Positions 1 to 8,851 are shown, counted from the first letter of the stretch. The stretch: 64,000 bases of DNA from Streptomonospora nanhaiensis (GCF_013410565.1 NZ_JACCFO010000001.1:2852001-2916000), one strand, 5' to 3'. The notes: a model not told the origin generated them from the letters alone. Translations and numbers: made by a program.

Positions 1-299
1 TCGCCGAGCGCGGCGGCCAGCGGCTCCAGGTAGGCGGCGGCCCACTCCCGCCCGGTGGGGTAGGCGCCGTCGTCGGGCCGCGTCCAGCCGGTCGGCGCGA
101 GCAGCCGCCCGGCGGCCGGGGCGACCAGGTCGCGCCAGGCGGAGAACAGCCGCACGTGCCCCCACTCGCGCACCGCCGCCCCGGCCGCGGCGCCCTTCTC
201 CAGGACGAGCACCGGCAGCCCGCGCTCCGCCAACTCCGCCGCCGCGGCCAGGCCGACCGGACCGGCACCGATCACCACGATCGGGGTCCCCTCGCTCAT
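1..299 (-). CDS. ArsO-like FAD/NAD(P)-binding oxidoreductase, 5' part only
   Basis: Only the first 100 codons lie in the window; the gene runs off the left edge. The ATG at 297-299 has an AAAGGGG ribosome binding site. The start reads MSEGTPIVVIGAGPVGLAAA, a dinucleotide-binding GxGxxG fold, followed by VLEKG at the end of the second strand and a WGHVRLFSAW stretch typical of flavoprotein monooxygenases and oxidoreductases near actinobacterial ars genes. It is divergent from an ArsR-type regulator and shares its promoter region with three operator copies, so control by that regulator is likely. The ArsO assignment rests on context and this N-terminus; another flavin-dependent oxidoreductase is possible. 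Confidence 0.75.
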   Translation of the reverse strand, partial: MSEGTPIVVIGAGPVGLAAAAELAERGLPVLVLEKGAAAGAAVREWGHVRLFSAWRDLVAPAAGRLLAPTGWTRPDDGAYPTGREWAAAYLEPLAAALG

Positions 300-311
300 G
301 CCGCCCCTTTC

Positions 312-383
312 ATCGATGTATGTCGATTTAGCGTGCACTTTATCGACAACCATCAATGGACGCAACCATCGATTGTCGTCGAT
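312..383. promoter_or_regulatory. three ArsR-type operator copies in a divergent promoter
   Basis: Three related 16-bp imperfect palindromes occur at 312-327 (ATCGATGTATGTCGAT), 342-357 (ATCGACAACCATCAAT) and 368-383 (ATCGATTGTCGTCGAT), spaced 30 and 26 bp. They fill the gap between the flavoprotein gene and the ArsR fusion gene. The last copy overlaps GATAAT at 381-386, a plausible -10 box only 7 nt before the ATG at 393, which suggests a leaderless transcript repressed by its own product. Operator identity is inferred from symmetry, repetition and position. Confidence 0.7.
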
Positions 384-392
384 AATGACGTC

Positions 393-1277
393 ATGAGCGC
401 ACCGCCTCTTACCGGCTCCCTGCCGACCCTGGACGCCGCCGACGCCGAGACCTACGCCGCCTGGTTCGCCTGCCTGGCCGAACCCGCCCGGGTGCGGCTG
501 CTGCACACGGTCGCCACCGCCCCCGGAGCGGTGACGGTGGGCGAACTCGCCGACGCGCTCGGCCTGCGCCAGCCCACGGTCTCCCACCACCTCCGCAAGC
601 TGGCCGAGGCCGGGTTCGTCACCCTGACCAAGTCCGGCACCTCCACCCGCGTCATGGTCAACCCCGACTGCTGCAGCGGCCTGCCGCACGCCGCCGACGC
701 CGTGATGGGCCTGCTGGCCGCCCGGCCGTGCTGCCCCGCCGACCTGCCGGCCGACGTCGCGGTACGCGCCATGGCCGACACCGACTTCCCCGCCGTGCTG
801 CGGATCTACGCCGAGGGCATCGCCACCGGCAACGCCACGTTCGAGACCGAGACCCCCTCGGCGGAGGCCCTCGACGCCAAGTGGCTGCCCGGCCACCGCT
901 GGGTCGCCGAGATCGACGGCGAGGTCGTGGGCTGGGCCGCCGCCACCCCCGTCTCCAGCCGCCCCGTCTACGCGGGGGTGGCCGAGACCTCCATCTACGT
1001 CTCGTCCGCCGCGCGCGGGCGCGGCGTGGGCAAGGTCCTGCTCCACCGCCAGGTCACCGCCGCCGACTCCGGGGGCCTGTGGACCCTGCAGACCGCGATC
1101 TTCCCCGAGAACAAGGCCAGCCTCGCCCTCCACCACAGCGCGGGGTTCCGCACGCTGGGGGTGCGCGAGCGCATCGGGCGCCACCACGGGGTCTGGCGCG
1201 ACACCGTGATGCTGGAGCGCCGCCGCGACGACACCCGCGCCGCCGGCGACTCCGGCACCGCCGAGGGCGGGTGCTGA
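393..1277 (+). CDS. ArsR-type repressor fused to an ArsN-like GNAT acetyltransferase
   Basis: 294 residues. Residues about 20-90 form an ArsR winged helix (PTVSHHLRKLAEAGFV is the recognition helix region). Residues about 123-275 form a GNAT acetyltransferase of the phosphinothricin/ArsN type, with the acetyl-CoA loop RGRGVGK at 208-214. Two cysteine pairs, 93-94 and 113-114, sit in the linker and could bind As(III) or another soft metal. ArsN proteins acetylate the organoarsenical antibiotic arsinothricin or related amino acids, so sensor and detoxifier may be one polypeptide. The ATG at 393 is chosen because the helix domain begins just after it and a -10-like GATAAT precedes it by 7 nt; upstream in-frame codons overlap the operators and the divergent gene. 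Confidence 0.85.
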   Translation: MSAPPLTGSLPTLDAADAETYAAWFACLAEPARVRLLHTVATAPGAVTVGELADALGLRQPTVSHHLRKLAEAGFVTLTKSGTSTRVMVNPDCCSGLPHAADAVMGLLAARPCCPADLPADVAVRAMADTDFPAVLRIYAEGIATGNATFETETPSAEALDAKWLPGHRWVAEIDGEVVGWAAATPVSSRPVYAGVAETSIYVSSAARGRGVGKVLLHRQVTAADSGGLWTLQTAIFPENKASLALHHSAGFRTLGVRERIGRHHGVWRDTVMLERRRDDTRAAGDSGTAEGGC

Positions 1278-1282
1278 CCCCG

Positions 1283-1314
1283 CCGCCCCGCCCGCCCGCG
1301 CGGCGGCGGGGCGG
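1283..1314. terminator. hairpin between convergent genes
   Basis: A 10-bp perfect stem (1283-1292 with 1305-1314) and a 12-nt loop lie just after the fusion gene and before the stop of the opposite-strand membrane protein, so it could end both transcripts. There is no T tract, which is usual in this type of genome. Confidence 0.5.
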
Positions 1315-1326
1315 GCGTACCCGGGG

Positions 1327-1719
1327 TCACACCGAGACCAGGACGACGACCCCCGCGGCCAGCAGGAAGTCCAGCACGGCACAGAACTCCGCCAGCGGGC
1401 GGTGCACCACCCGGTCCGCCCGCCAGTGCACGACGTCCCAGGCCGCGTGGCCGAACAGCACCGCGGCCACCAGGTAGCCGGCGAAGGGCAGCCCGCCGTA
1501 CTCGGCGACCAGCACCACCGCCGCCACGGCCGCCGTCTGCGGCAACTGCCAGCGGTACAGGCCGGGGCGCAGCAGCCGCCCGTTGACGAGGCCGGCCACC
1601 GCCGTCACGGCGGCGAGCGGCCCCACCACCGCCGGGTAGCCGACGCCGAGGTACTCGGCGGCCTGCGCGAGGGCCAGCAGCACCAGCATGACCGGCCAGA
1701 CGGCGAGGGGCCGGCCCAC
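1327..1719 (-). CDS. small membrane protein of unknown function
   Basis: Up to 130 residues with about four hydrophobic segments (for example MLVLLALAQAAEYLGVGY, VVGPLAAVTAVAGLV, VAAVVLVAEYG and AVLDFLLAAGVVVLV). I do not recognise the family. An internal ATG at 1687-1689 gives 120 residues starting directly in the first membrane segment and is the likelier start, because the first ten codons lie in DNA that may belong to the neighbouring gene remnant. It is convergent with the ArsR fusion gene and head-to-head with the GlxA remnant. Confidence 0.55.
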   Translation of the reverse strand: MGRPLAVWPVMLVLLALAQAAEYLGVGYPAVVGPLAAVTAVAGLVNGRLLRPGLYRWQLPQTAAVAAVVLVAEYGGLPFAGYLVAAVLFGHAAWDVVHWRADRVVHRPLAEFCAVLDFLLAAGVVVLVSV

Positions 1720-1732
1720 GACCGCCGAGCAC

Positions 1733-2281
1733 CCCGCCGTCGCCGTGGACGCCGACCCGATCTACATCCGCGACGGCAACGTCGCCACCTCCGCCGGGGT
1801 CACCAGCGCCCTGGACCTGATGATCGCGTTCATCGAGGAGGACCACGGGCCGGAACTGGGGCGGCGGGTGGCGCGGGCGCTGGTGACCTATCTGCAGCGG
1901 CCCGGCAACCAGGCGCAGATCAGCATGTTCACCGCCCCCGCACCGGCCGGCCCCGACGTGGTGCGGCGGGTGACCGACCACGTCACCGCCAACATCGGGG
2001 GCGACCTCACCACCGAGGCCCTGGCCGCGGTGGCGGGCGTCAGCCCGCGCCACCTCACCCGGCTGTTCCTCGGCCACCTCGGGCAGCCGCCCGGCCGGTA
2101 CGTCCGCCGGGCCCGCGCCGAGGCCGCCGCGCACCTGCTGGCCACCACCGCGCTGCCGGTGCGGCGCGTGGCCGCGCGCTGCGGGTTCGGCTCGGCCGAG
2201 GCGCTCCGCCACGCGTTCGTGGAGCGGTACGGCACCACCCCCTCGCGCCACCGCGCGACCGGCAGCCGCGCGGCCTCCTGA
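1733..2281 (+). pseudogene. GlxA-type (DJ-1/PfpI + AraC) regulator lacking its N-terminal half
   Basis: The reading frame begins abruptly with HPAVAVDADPIYIRDGN, which in this family follows the catalytic-like cysteine and THW segment of the DJ-1/PfpI domain. It then continues normally through the end of that domain and a complete AraC helix-turn-helix pair (LTTEALAAVAGVSPRHLTRL, then VRRVAARCGFGSAEALRHAF) to the stop. About 130 N-terminal residues are missing compared with the intact homologue at 35268-36194. The frame opens at 1688, overlapping the start of the opposite-strand membrane gene. It could still make a bare DNA-binding protein from the ATG at 1688, but a remnant is likelier. Confidence 0.65.
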
Positions 2282-2289
2282 CGCGGCCG

Positions 2290-2311
2290 GCCCGTGCCGC
2301 CCGGCACGGGC
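2290..2311 (+). terminator. hairpin after the GlxA remnant
   Basis: Perfect 10-bp stem GCCCGTGCCG/CGGCACGGGC with a 2-nt centre, 9 nt after the stop codon. No T tract follows. Confidence 0.5.
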
Positions 2312-2413
2312 GCGGCGGCCGCGCCGGACGCGTTGGCCGCAACCCCGGTTCCGCCGGGGCGGCGCCGGGTAGACTCCCCGCGCCCCCAGTTCCCCGCACA
2401 TCGGGAGACCGCG

Positions 2414-2749
2414 TTGACCAGCCCGCCCCCCGCCCACCCCTCCCCCGCCCCTTCGCGCGGCGGACCCGACGCCCTGGTCGTCGTCGCGGTCCTGGGGGTG
2501 GTGGGGCTCGTCGCCGGCTTCGGGCTCGGCCTGCTGCCCGTGTCGGTCGCCGACACCTCCTGCGGATCGGTGTTCAGCCCCGCCTACGACGCCCAGCCCT
2601 CGGTCGGCGACTGGCTGTTCGGCAACCCGGTGCGCGACGCCTGCATCGAGATGCACAACAGCATGCGCACGCCGATGTTCGTGCTGCTCATCCTGGGCGC
2701 GGCCGCCACCGTCATCCCGCTGGTCATCCGCTGGACCATGCGCCGCTGA
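2414..2749 (+). CDS. small two-span membrane protein
   Basis: 111 residues from a TTG at 2414, which has GGGAGA 6 nt upstream; no ATG or GTG fits better, and the longer frame from 2294 begins inside a terminator-like hairpin. A proline-rich start is followed by a hydrophobic segment (ALVVVAVLGVVGLVAGFGLG), a 50-residue loop with two cysteines (DTSCGSVFSP and RDACIEMHNS) and a second segment (MFVLLILGAAATVIPLVI). The paired cysteines between the spans suggest a disulphide outside the membrane. Function unknown; many actinomycetes encode similar small membrane proteins. Confidence 0.6.
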   Translation: MTSPPPAHPSPAPSRGGPDALVVVAVLGVVGLVAGFGLGLLPVSVADTSCGSVFSPAYDAQPSVGDWLFGNPVRDACIEMHNSMRTPMFVLLILGAAATVIPLVIRWTMRR

Positions 2750-2815
2750 CCCCGCGACCGACCCCGCGGCGGGCGGCCCGCGGCCCCCGGGCCGGGACCG
2801 CCGCCCGAGCGGCGC

Positions 2816-4999
2816 TCAGGCCGGCGGGGCCAGGTCGACCCTGCGCAGCAGCTGGGCGTTGAGCGCCACCACGATCGTGGACAGGCTCATCACGACCGCG
2901 CCCACCGCCGGCGGCAGGACGAACCCCACGGGCGCCAGCACGCCCGCGGCCAGCGGGACCGACAGGACGTTGTACCCGGCGGCCCACAGCAGGTTCTGCC
3001 ACATCTTGCGGTATCCGGCCGCCGACAGCGTGCGCACCGAGACCACCGCGCGGGGGTCGTCGGAGGCCAGCACCACCCCGGCCGACTCGATGGCGACATC
3101 GGTGCCGGCGCCGATGGCGATCCCCACGTCAGCGCGCGCCAGCGCGGGCGCGTCGTTGACGCCGTCGCCCACCATGGCCACGCGCCGCCCCCGCTCCTGG
3201 AGGCCGCGCACCACCCGGTCCTTCTGGTCGGGCAGCACCTCGGCGAACACCTCGTCGATCCCCAGGCGCGCGGCCACCGCGTCGGCCACGCTCTGGGCGT
3301 CGCCGGTGACCATGGCCACGCGCGCGCCCCGCTCGTGCAGGGCGCGGACGGCGCTGTGGGACTCCGGGCGGACCTCATCGGCCACCCCCAGGGCGCCCAC
3401 CACCGCGCCGTCGGCCACCACGTAGAGCACCGTGGTGCCCTCCGCCCGCCACGCGGCGGTGCGCCCGGCCAGGGACTCGGGCTCGGCGGTGCCCAGCTCG
3501 GCCAGCAGCCCGGGGCCGCCCACGTGGACCACGGCGCCCTCGACCTCGGCGCGCACGCCGCGCCCGGTGAGCGAGCCGAAAGCCGAGGCGGCGGGTACCG
3601 CGCCGCGCTCGCGCGCCGCCCGCACGACCGCGCGGGCCAGCGGGTGCTCGGAGTCGGACTCGGCCGCGCCGGCCAGTGCCAGCACGCGGTCGGTGCCGTG
3701 CCCCTCGGCCGCCGCGGCGGCGGTCACGGCGGGGGCGCCCTTGGTCAGGGTTCCGGTCTTGTCGAAGAGGACGGTGTCGACGATCCGCATGCGCTCCAGG
3801 GCCAGCCGGTCCTTGACCAGGATCCCCGACCGGGCGGCCTTGCCCGTGGAGATCGCGATGACCAGGGGGATGGCCAGGCCCAGGGCGTGCGGGCAGGCGA
3901 TCACCAGGACGGTGACGGTGCGTTCGACGGCGACCGTGGTGTCGCCCGCGGCCGCCCACACGGCGAAGGTCACCGCCGCCACCGCCAGGGCGAACCAGAA
4001 CAGCAGCGCCGCGGCGCGGTCGGCCAGCGCCTGGGCGCGCGACCGCGACGCCTGGGCCTCGCCGACCAGCCGCTGGATGCCCGCGAGCGTGGTGTCCTCG
4101 CCGACGGCCTCCACCCGCACCCGGATGGCGGAGTCGGTGGCCACGGTCCCGGCCGTCACCCGGTCGCCCTCGGTGCGGGCCACCGGGCGCGACTCGCCGG
4201 TGATCATGGACTCGTCCATGGCGGCGCGCCCCGACACCACCGCGGCGTCGGCGGGCACCCGGCCGCCCGAGCGCACCAGCACGGTGTCGCCGACGCGCAG
4301 GGCCGACGCCGGCACCTGCTCGATCGCGCCGTCCGCGCCGACGCGTTCGGCGGTGTCGGGCAGCAGGTCGGCCAGGGCCTCCAGCGCACCCGAGGCCTGG
4401 CCCAGGGCGCGCATCTCCAGCCAGTGGCCCAGCAGCATGATGGCGACGAGCAGGACCAGCTCCCACCAGAAGTCCAGCGCCATCGAGGCCAGGCCCAGGG
4501 TGCTCATCAGGCTGGCGGCGAAGGCCACGGTGATCGCGAGGGCGACCAGGGTCATCATGCCCGGCCGGCGGGTGCGCAACTCGCCCACGGCGCCGCTGAG
4601 GAAGGGCCAGCCGCCGTAGCCGAACACCACCGTGCCCAGCACCGGCGGCACCCAGGTCAGGGTGTGCGGCACGGTGTAGCCGAACCAGTCGGCGATCATG
4701 TGGCTGGTCAGCACCACCGGCACGGCCAGGGCCAGGTTCCACCAGAAGCGGGAGCGGAACTGGGCGGCGTGGTCGCCGTGCCCGGCGTGCCCACCATGGC
4801 CGCCGTGCCCGGCGTGGCCGTGGTGCCCGAGGTGGGCCTGGTCGGCCTTGTGGGGCGTGTGGTCGGCGTGCTCGCCGTGCCCGGCGTGCGTGCTCCGCGG
4901 TGCGGGGCCGTGCCGGTCGTGGTCGTGCCGCGCGTGCGGTCCGGCCGCGCCCGGCTCGCCCGGCGGGTGGTGCCCCGAGTGGTCGGCGTGGGGATTCAC
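2816..4999 (-). CDS. CopB-type heavy-metal P1B ATPase with His-rich N-terminus
   Basis: 727 residues from the GTG at 4999, preceded by AAAGGAGG at ideal spacing; this trims ten codons from the longest frame. Residues 1-80 are packed with His-Gly/His-Asp repeats, a metal-binding tail. The P-ATPase core follows: MITGES actuator region, CPH in the sixth membrane segment near residue 369 (CopB-type rather than CPC), the phosphorylation motif DKTGTLTKG near 413, the SEHPLA nucleotide-domain motif near 450 and GDGVNDAP near 613. It should pump copper or silver ions out across the membrane using ATP. A perfect palindrome of CsoR type lies 29 bp upstream, so copper-responsive derepression is likely. 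No csoR or copZ gene is in the window. Confidence 0.93.
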   Translation of the reverse strand: MNPHADHSGHHPPGEPGAAGPHARHDHDRHGPAPRSTHAGHGEHADHTPHKADQAHLGHHGHAGHGGHGGHAGHGDHAAQFRSRFWWNLALAVPVVLTSHMIADWFGYTVPHTLTWVPPVLGTVVFGYGGWPFLSGAVGELRTRRPGMMTLVALAITVAFAASLMSTLGLASMALDFWWELVLLVAIMLLGHWLEMRALGQASGALEALADLLPDTAERVGADGAIEQVPASALRVGDTVLVRSGGRVPADAAVVSGRAAMDESMITGESRPVARTEGDRVTAGTVATDSAIRVRVEAVGEDTTLAGIQRLVGEAQASRSRAQALADRAAALLFWFALAVAAVTFAVWAAAGDTTVAVERTVTVLVIACPHALGLAIPLVIAISTGKAARSGILVKDRLALERMRIVDTVLFDKTGTLTKGAPAVTAAAAAEGHGTDRVLALAGAAESDSEHPLARAVVRAARERGAVPAASAFGSLTGRGVRAEVEGAVVHVGGPGLLAELGTAEPESLAGRTAAWRAEGTTVLYVVADGAVVGALGVADEVRPESHSAVRALHERGARVAMVTGDAQSVADAVAARLGIDEVFAEVLPDQKDRVVRGLQERGRRVAMVGDGVNDAPALARADVGIAIGAGTDVAIESAGVVLASDDPRAVVSVRTLSAAGYRKMWQNLLWAAGYNVLSVPLAAGVLAPVGFVLPPAVGAVVMSLSTIVVALNAQLLRRVDLAPPA

Positions 5000-5027
5000 G
5001 GCGTCCTCCTTTGCGGTTCGACTGCCC

Positions 5028-5056
5028 ACATATATACCCCCCAGGGGTATATATGT
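5028..5056. promoter_or_regulatory. CsoR-like operator of the copper ATPase
   Basis: Perfect inverted repeat with 13-bp arms (ACATATATACCCC and GGGGTATATATGT) around a CCA centre. The TACCCC...GGGGTA core is the known form of CsoR sites, which repress copper genes until Cu(I) binds. It is strikingly AT-rich against its surroundings and may overlap the promoter. Confidence 0.8.
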
Positions 5057-5183
5057 GTCAAATTCGCGCGCTGTGACCTGGGCGGGGCCGGGGCACGTGC
5101 GCTCCCCGCCCCCGCGAAGCCGATCGCGCCCGCCGCTAGCATGTGGCCTCTGGCGGACCCGCTAGGCGACCGGAGGTCACGGC

Positions 5184-5573
5184 ATGGCCGGCAAGTTCAC
5201 CGAACTCGCGATCGACTGCGCCGATCCCCGCGGGCTCGCGCGGTTCTGGTGCGCGGTCCTCGGCTACGAGGTGCGGGAGGAGGACGACGGGCTCGTCACC
5301 ATCGGCCCCCCTGCCCGGCCCGGGGACGGCGACCGCCTCGGGCCGGTGCCGCCGCTGCTGACCTTCGCGCGCGTGCCCGAGGGCAAGACCGTCAAGAACC
5401 GGCTGCACATCGACGTCAGCCCCACCGACCGGGAGCAGGACGAGGAGGTCCGCCGCCTGCTCGCCCTGGGCGCCCGGCACGCCGACGTCGGGCAGACGGG
5501 CGAGGAGAGCTGGGTCACGCTCGCCGACCCCGAGGGCAACGAGTTCTGCGTCCTGGCGGACCGCCGCCCCTGA
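5184..5573 (+). CDS. VOC-family (glyoxalase-like) protein
   Basis: 129 residues covering a single two-module VOC fold: an opening ELAIDCADPRGLARFWCAVLGY, a central LHIDVSP strand and the closing WVTLADPEGNEFCVL, all typical of actinobacterial glyoxalase/bleomycin-resistance-like proteins. Metal-ligand positions are partly kept (His and Glu in the central and last strands), so it may be an enzyme or a binding protein. The ATG at 5184 follows CGGAGGTCACGGC. It stands alone between the copper pump promoter and catalase; no substrate can be named. Confidence 0.85.
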   Translation: MAGKFTELAIDCADPRGLARFWCAVLGYEVREEDDGLVTIGPPARPGDGDRLGPVPPLLTFARVPEGKTVKNRLHIDVSPTDREQDEEVRRLLALGARHADVGQTGEESWVTLADPEGNEFCVLADRRP

Positions 5574-5710
5574 CCCCCGCACACCGCGCCAAACCCGCGC
5601 CTTTGCCTCCAAGACGGCCGTGTTCCCGCTGGTCGCGGGGTGGTTACGGGTGGGTTCACGGGTTAGCGGATCCCCGAACGTGACGGACGACGATCGAGGG
5701 ATCTCGCGCT

Positions 5711-7375
5711 ATGACGGACGTAGCCAGCCAGGGCTCCAGCAACAGCGCCGACGACCGGCGCTACCTGACCGACCGGCAGGGGCACCCGATCTACGACAAC
5801 CAGAACCAGCGCACCGTGGGTGCCCGCGGGCCGGCGACCCTGGAGAACTACCACTTCCTGGAGAAGATCAGCCACTTCGACCGGGAGCGCATCCCCGAGC
5901 GCGTGGTCCACGCGCGCGGCGCCACCGCGTTCGGCTTCTTCGAGGCCTACGGCCGGTGGGGCGACGAGCCGATCTCCCGCTACACCCGCGCCCGGCTGTT
6001 CCAGGAGGAGGGCAAGCGGACCGACGTCGCGCTGCGGTTCTCCACGGTGATCGGCGGCCGCGACTCCTCCGAGTGCGCCCGCGACCCCCGGGGCTTCGCG
6101 GTGAAGTTCTACACCGAGGAGGGCAACTGGGACCTCGTCGGCAACAACCTCGCGGTCTTCTTCATCCGCGACGCCGTGAAGTTCCCCGACGTCATCCACG
6201 CGCTCAAGCCCGACCCGGTGACGTTCCGCCAGGAGCCCAACCGGATCTTCGACTTCATGTCGCAGACGCCCGAGTGCATGCACATGCTGGTCAACCTGTT
6301 CAGCCCGCGCGGCATCCCGTCGGACTACCGGCACATGCAGGGCTTCGGGGTGAACACCTACAAGTGGGTGAACGACCGCGGCGAGACCGTGCTGGTCAAG
6401 TACACCTGGATGCCCCGGCAGGGCGTGCGCAGCATGACCGAGGAGGACGCCGCCGCCGTGCAGGCCCACGAGCTCGGCCACGCCACCCGGGACCTGCACG
6501 AGGCCATCGACCGGGGCGACTACCCCGAGTGGGAGCTGCTCGTCCAGATGATGAGCGACGGCGACCACCCCGAACTGGACTTCGACCCGCTGGACGACAC
6601 CAAGACGTGGCCCGAGCAGGACTTCCCGCCCAAGCCGGTCGGCCGCATGGTGCTCAACCGCAACGTGTCCGACAACTTCACCGAGAACGAGCAGATCGCG
6701 TTCGGCACCGGCGTGCTGGTCAACGGCCTGGACTTCTCCGACGACAAGATGCTCGTCGGGCGGACGTTCTCCTACAGCGACACCCAGCGCTACCGCGTGG
6801 GCCCCAACTACCTGCAACTTCCGGTGAACAACGCCCGCAACGCCCGGGTGCACACCAACCAGCGCGACGGCTACATGGCCCACCGCCAGGACTCCGGCGG
6901 CGAGAACCCGCACGTCAACTACGAGCCGTCGATCACCGGCGGGCTGCGCGAGGCGCAGTACCCCACGCACGACGAGCAGGGGCCGGTCATCCACGGCCGG
7001 CTGACCCGCAAGCGCATCCCGCTCACCGCCGACTACAAGCAGGCGGGGCAGCGCTACTGCCTCATGGAGCAGTGGGAGCGCGACGACCTGGTGAAGAACC
7101 TCGTCAACCAGCTCTCCCAGTGCGACCGACCGATCCAGGAGCGGATGGTGTGGCACTTCCTGCTCGTCGAGGACGACCTGGGGCTGCGCGTCGGCGAGGG
7201 CCTGGGCATCTCGCCGCAGGACGTGGCGCACCTGGAGCCGCTGCAGAGCCAGACCATGACAGACGAGGACCGCGAGCGCCTGGCCAACCTCGGCAAGAAC
7301 GGCTCGCGCGACGTCACCGGCCTGCAGATGACCCACTGCGTGCCCAACGAGCGCTTCGAGGCCGCCCGGCGGTAG
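5711..7375 (+). CDS. heme catalase
   Basis: 554 residues, a full monofunctional catalase of the large-enough small-subunit clade. It shows [16 protein letters not shown] with the catalytic histidine at 67, the distal asparagine in VGNNLAVFF near 146 and the heme-ligating tyrosine in [15 protein letters not shown] near 355. It converts hydrogen peroxide to water and oxygen in the cytoplasm. The ATG at 5711 lies in a stretch with no strong Shine-Dalgarno; GAGGG occurs 11 nt upstream. Three GGTTA/GGTTC repeats lie at 5642-5665 in its promoter region, possible regulator contacts. No FurA/PerR gene is adjacent. Confidence 0.95.
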   Translation: MTDVASQGSSNSADDRRYLTDRQGHPIYDNQNQRTVGARGPATLENYHFLEKISHFDRERIPERVVHARGATAFGFFEAYGRWGDEPISRYTRARLFQEEGKRTDVALRFSTVIGGRDSSECARDPRGFAVKFYTEEGNWDLVGNNLAVFFIRDAVKFPDVIHALKPDPVTFRQEPNRIFDFMSQTPECMHMLVNLFSPRGIPSDYRHMQGFGVNTYKWVNDRGETVLVKYTWMPRQGVRSMTEEDAAAVQAHELGHATRDLHEAIDRGDYPEWELLVQMMSDGDHPELDFDPLDDTKTWPEQDFPPKPVGRMVLNRNVSDNFTENEQIAFGTGVLVNGLDFSDDKMLVGRTFSYSDTQRYRVGPNYLQLPVNNARNARVHTNQRDGYMAHRQDSGGENPHVNYEPSITGGLREAQYPTHDEQGPVIHGRLTRKRIPLTADYKQAGQRYCLMEQWERDDLVKNLVNQLSQCDRPIQERMVWHFLLVEDDLGLRVGEGLGISPQDVAHLEPLQSQTMTDEDRERLANLGKNGSRDVTGLQMTHCVPNERFEAARR

Positions 7376-7416
7376 CGGGGCGGCCGGTCCCGGGGCCGTC
7401 GGCGACCGGAGCGCAA

Positions 7417-7449
7417 GGGGCCCGCCGCGCCGGGCGCGCGGCGGGCCCC
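7417..7449 (+). terminator. strong hairpin after catalase
   Basis: 14-bp perfect stem (7417-7430 with 7436-7449) and 5-nt loop, 41 nt after the catalase stop. Confidence 0.7.
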
Positions 7450-7510
7450 CGCGTGCCCGGCGCCCGGCCGGTGGCGGAACCCGGCGGCGGGCGGTCACTA
7501 CCCTGGCCGC

Positions 7511-8803
7511 ATGGACGCCCCACGCTCCCCGGACGCGCCGGACACCTCCTGGATCCGCCACGCCATCTGGTGGCACGTCTACCCGCTGGGATTCTGCGGC
7601 GCCCCGGTCCGCCCGGCCGGTCCCGCGCCCGCGCCCCGGCTGCGCGCCCTGCTGGACTGGCTGGACTACGCCGTGGAGCTCGGCGTCAACGGGCTGCTGC
7701 TCGGGCCGGTCTTCCACTCCGCCACGCACGGCTACGACACGCTGGACCACTACCGGATCGACCCCCGCCTGGGCACGCTCGCGGACTTCGACGACCTCGT
7801 GGCGGCCTGCCGCGCCCGGGGCCTGCGCGTCGTCCTCGACGGGGTCTTCAGCCACGTGGGCGCCGGGCACCCCGCGCTGGCGCGCGCCCTGGCCGCCGGG
7901 CCCGGCAGCCCCGAGGCCGAGCTGTTCGACGTCGACTGGCAGGCCCCCGGCGGGCCGCGCCCGCGCGTGTTCGAGGGGCACGGGGAGCTGGTCCGCCTCG
8001 ACCACACCCGGCCGCGCACCGCCGACCTCGTCGCCGACGTGCTGGGGTACTGGCTGGAGCGCGGTGTCGACGGCTGGCGGCTGGACGCCGCCTACTCCGT
8101 CGACCCCCGCTTCTGGGCCGAGGTGTGCGGGCGGGTGCGCCGCGACCACCCGCGCGCGTGGTTCCTCGGCGAGGTCATCCACGGCGACTACGGCGCGTTC
8201 GTCGCGGAGTCGCGCCTGGACTCGGTCACCCAGTACGAGCTGTGGAAGGCCCTGTGGTCCAGCCTGGCCGAGCGCAACCTCTTCGAGCTGGACTGGGCGC
8301 TCCAGCGCCACAACCGGTTCCTGGACTCCTTCACGCCGACGACCTTCGTCGGCAACCACGACGTCACCCGCATCGCCAGCACCCTGGGCGGGGACGGTGC
8401 CGTGGCGGCGCCGGCCCTGCTCATGTGCGTCGGCGGGGTGCCCTGCGTCTACTACGGCGACGAGCAGGGGTTCACCGGAATCAAGGAGGAGCGCCTGGGC
8501 GGCGACGACGCCGTGCGGCCCGCGTTCCCCGGCTCCCCCGGCGAACTGGCGCCCTGGGGGCGCGGCGTGCACCGCGCCCACCGGGAGCTGATCGGCCTGC
8601 GCCGCAGGCACCCCTGGCTGGCCACCGCCGCCACCGAGGCGGTCGCCCTGGACAACACCCGCTACGTGTTCCGCGCGCACGGGCGGCACGGCGGTGCCCA
8701 CCTGGAGGTCGAGGCCGACATCGCCGCCGGGTGGCACGTGGCGATCCGCGGCCCCGCCGGCCACACGCTGTGGCGGCTGGACGCCGAGCCCGACCGGTCC
8801 TGA
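7511..8803 (+). CDS. GH13 alpha-amylase-family glycoside hydrolase
   Basis: 430 residues without a signal peptide, so probably cytoplasmic. The catalytic barrel begins at IWWHVYPLGF. It keeps all GH13 signatures: VVLDGVFSHVG (region I), DGWRLDAAY with the nucleophile Asp near 191, LGEVIHGDY with the acid/base Glu near 221, and FVGNHDVTR with the third Asp near 283. The short length and lack of extra starch-binding domains suggest action on small alpha-glucosides or maltodextrins rather than polymer; the exact substrate cannot be read from this. It follows the catalase terminator and is convergent with the monooxygenase remnant. Confidence 0.85.
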   Translation: MDAPRSPDAPDTSWIRHAIWWHVYPLGFCGAPVRPAGPAPAPRLRALLDWLDYAVELGVNGLLLGPVFHSATHGYDTLDHYRIDPRLGTLADFDDLVAACRARGLRVVLDGVFSHVGAGHPALARALAAGPGSPEAELFDVDWQAPGGPRPRVFEGHGELVRLDHTRPRTADLVADVLGYWLERGVDGWRLDAAYSVDPRFWAEVCGRVRRDHPRAWFLGEVIHGDYGAFVAESRLDSVTQYELWKALWSSLAERNLFELDWALQRHNRFLDSFTPTTFVGNHDVTRIASTLGGDGAVAAPALLMCVGGVPCVYYGDEQGFTGIKEERLGGDDAVRPAFPGSPGELAPWGRGVHRAHRELIGLRRRHPWLATAATEAVALDNTRYVFRAHGRHGGAHLEVEADIAAGWHVAIRGPAGHTLWRLDAEPDRS

Positions 8804-8851
8804 CGTGGACGCCGGTCCCCACGGGCCGCCGGCCGCGCGTCGTCCCCGCCG

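Noticed and set aside
4740-4990. Repetitive His/Gly coding region as a possible DNA repeat or CRISPR-like array
   Set aside because: The repeats are irregular, in frame and part of the metal-binding tail of the copper ATPase; there are no constant repeat and unique spacer units.
5663-8764. A minus-strand frame of about 1030 codons opposite catalase and GH13
   Set aside because: Composition of an antisense shadow, with His/Val/Gly-rich sequence and no motif, while both plus-strand genes are certain.
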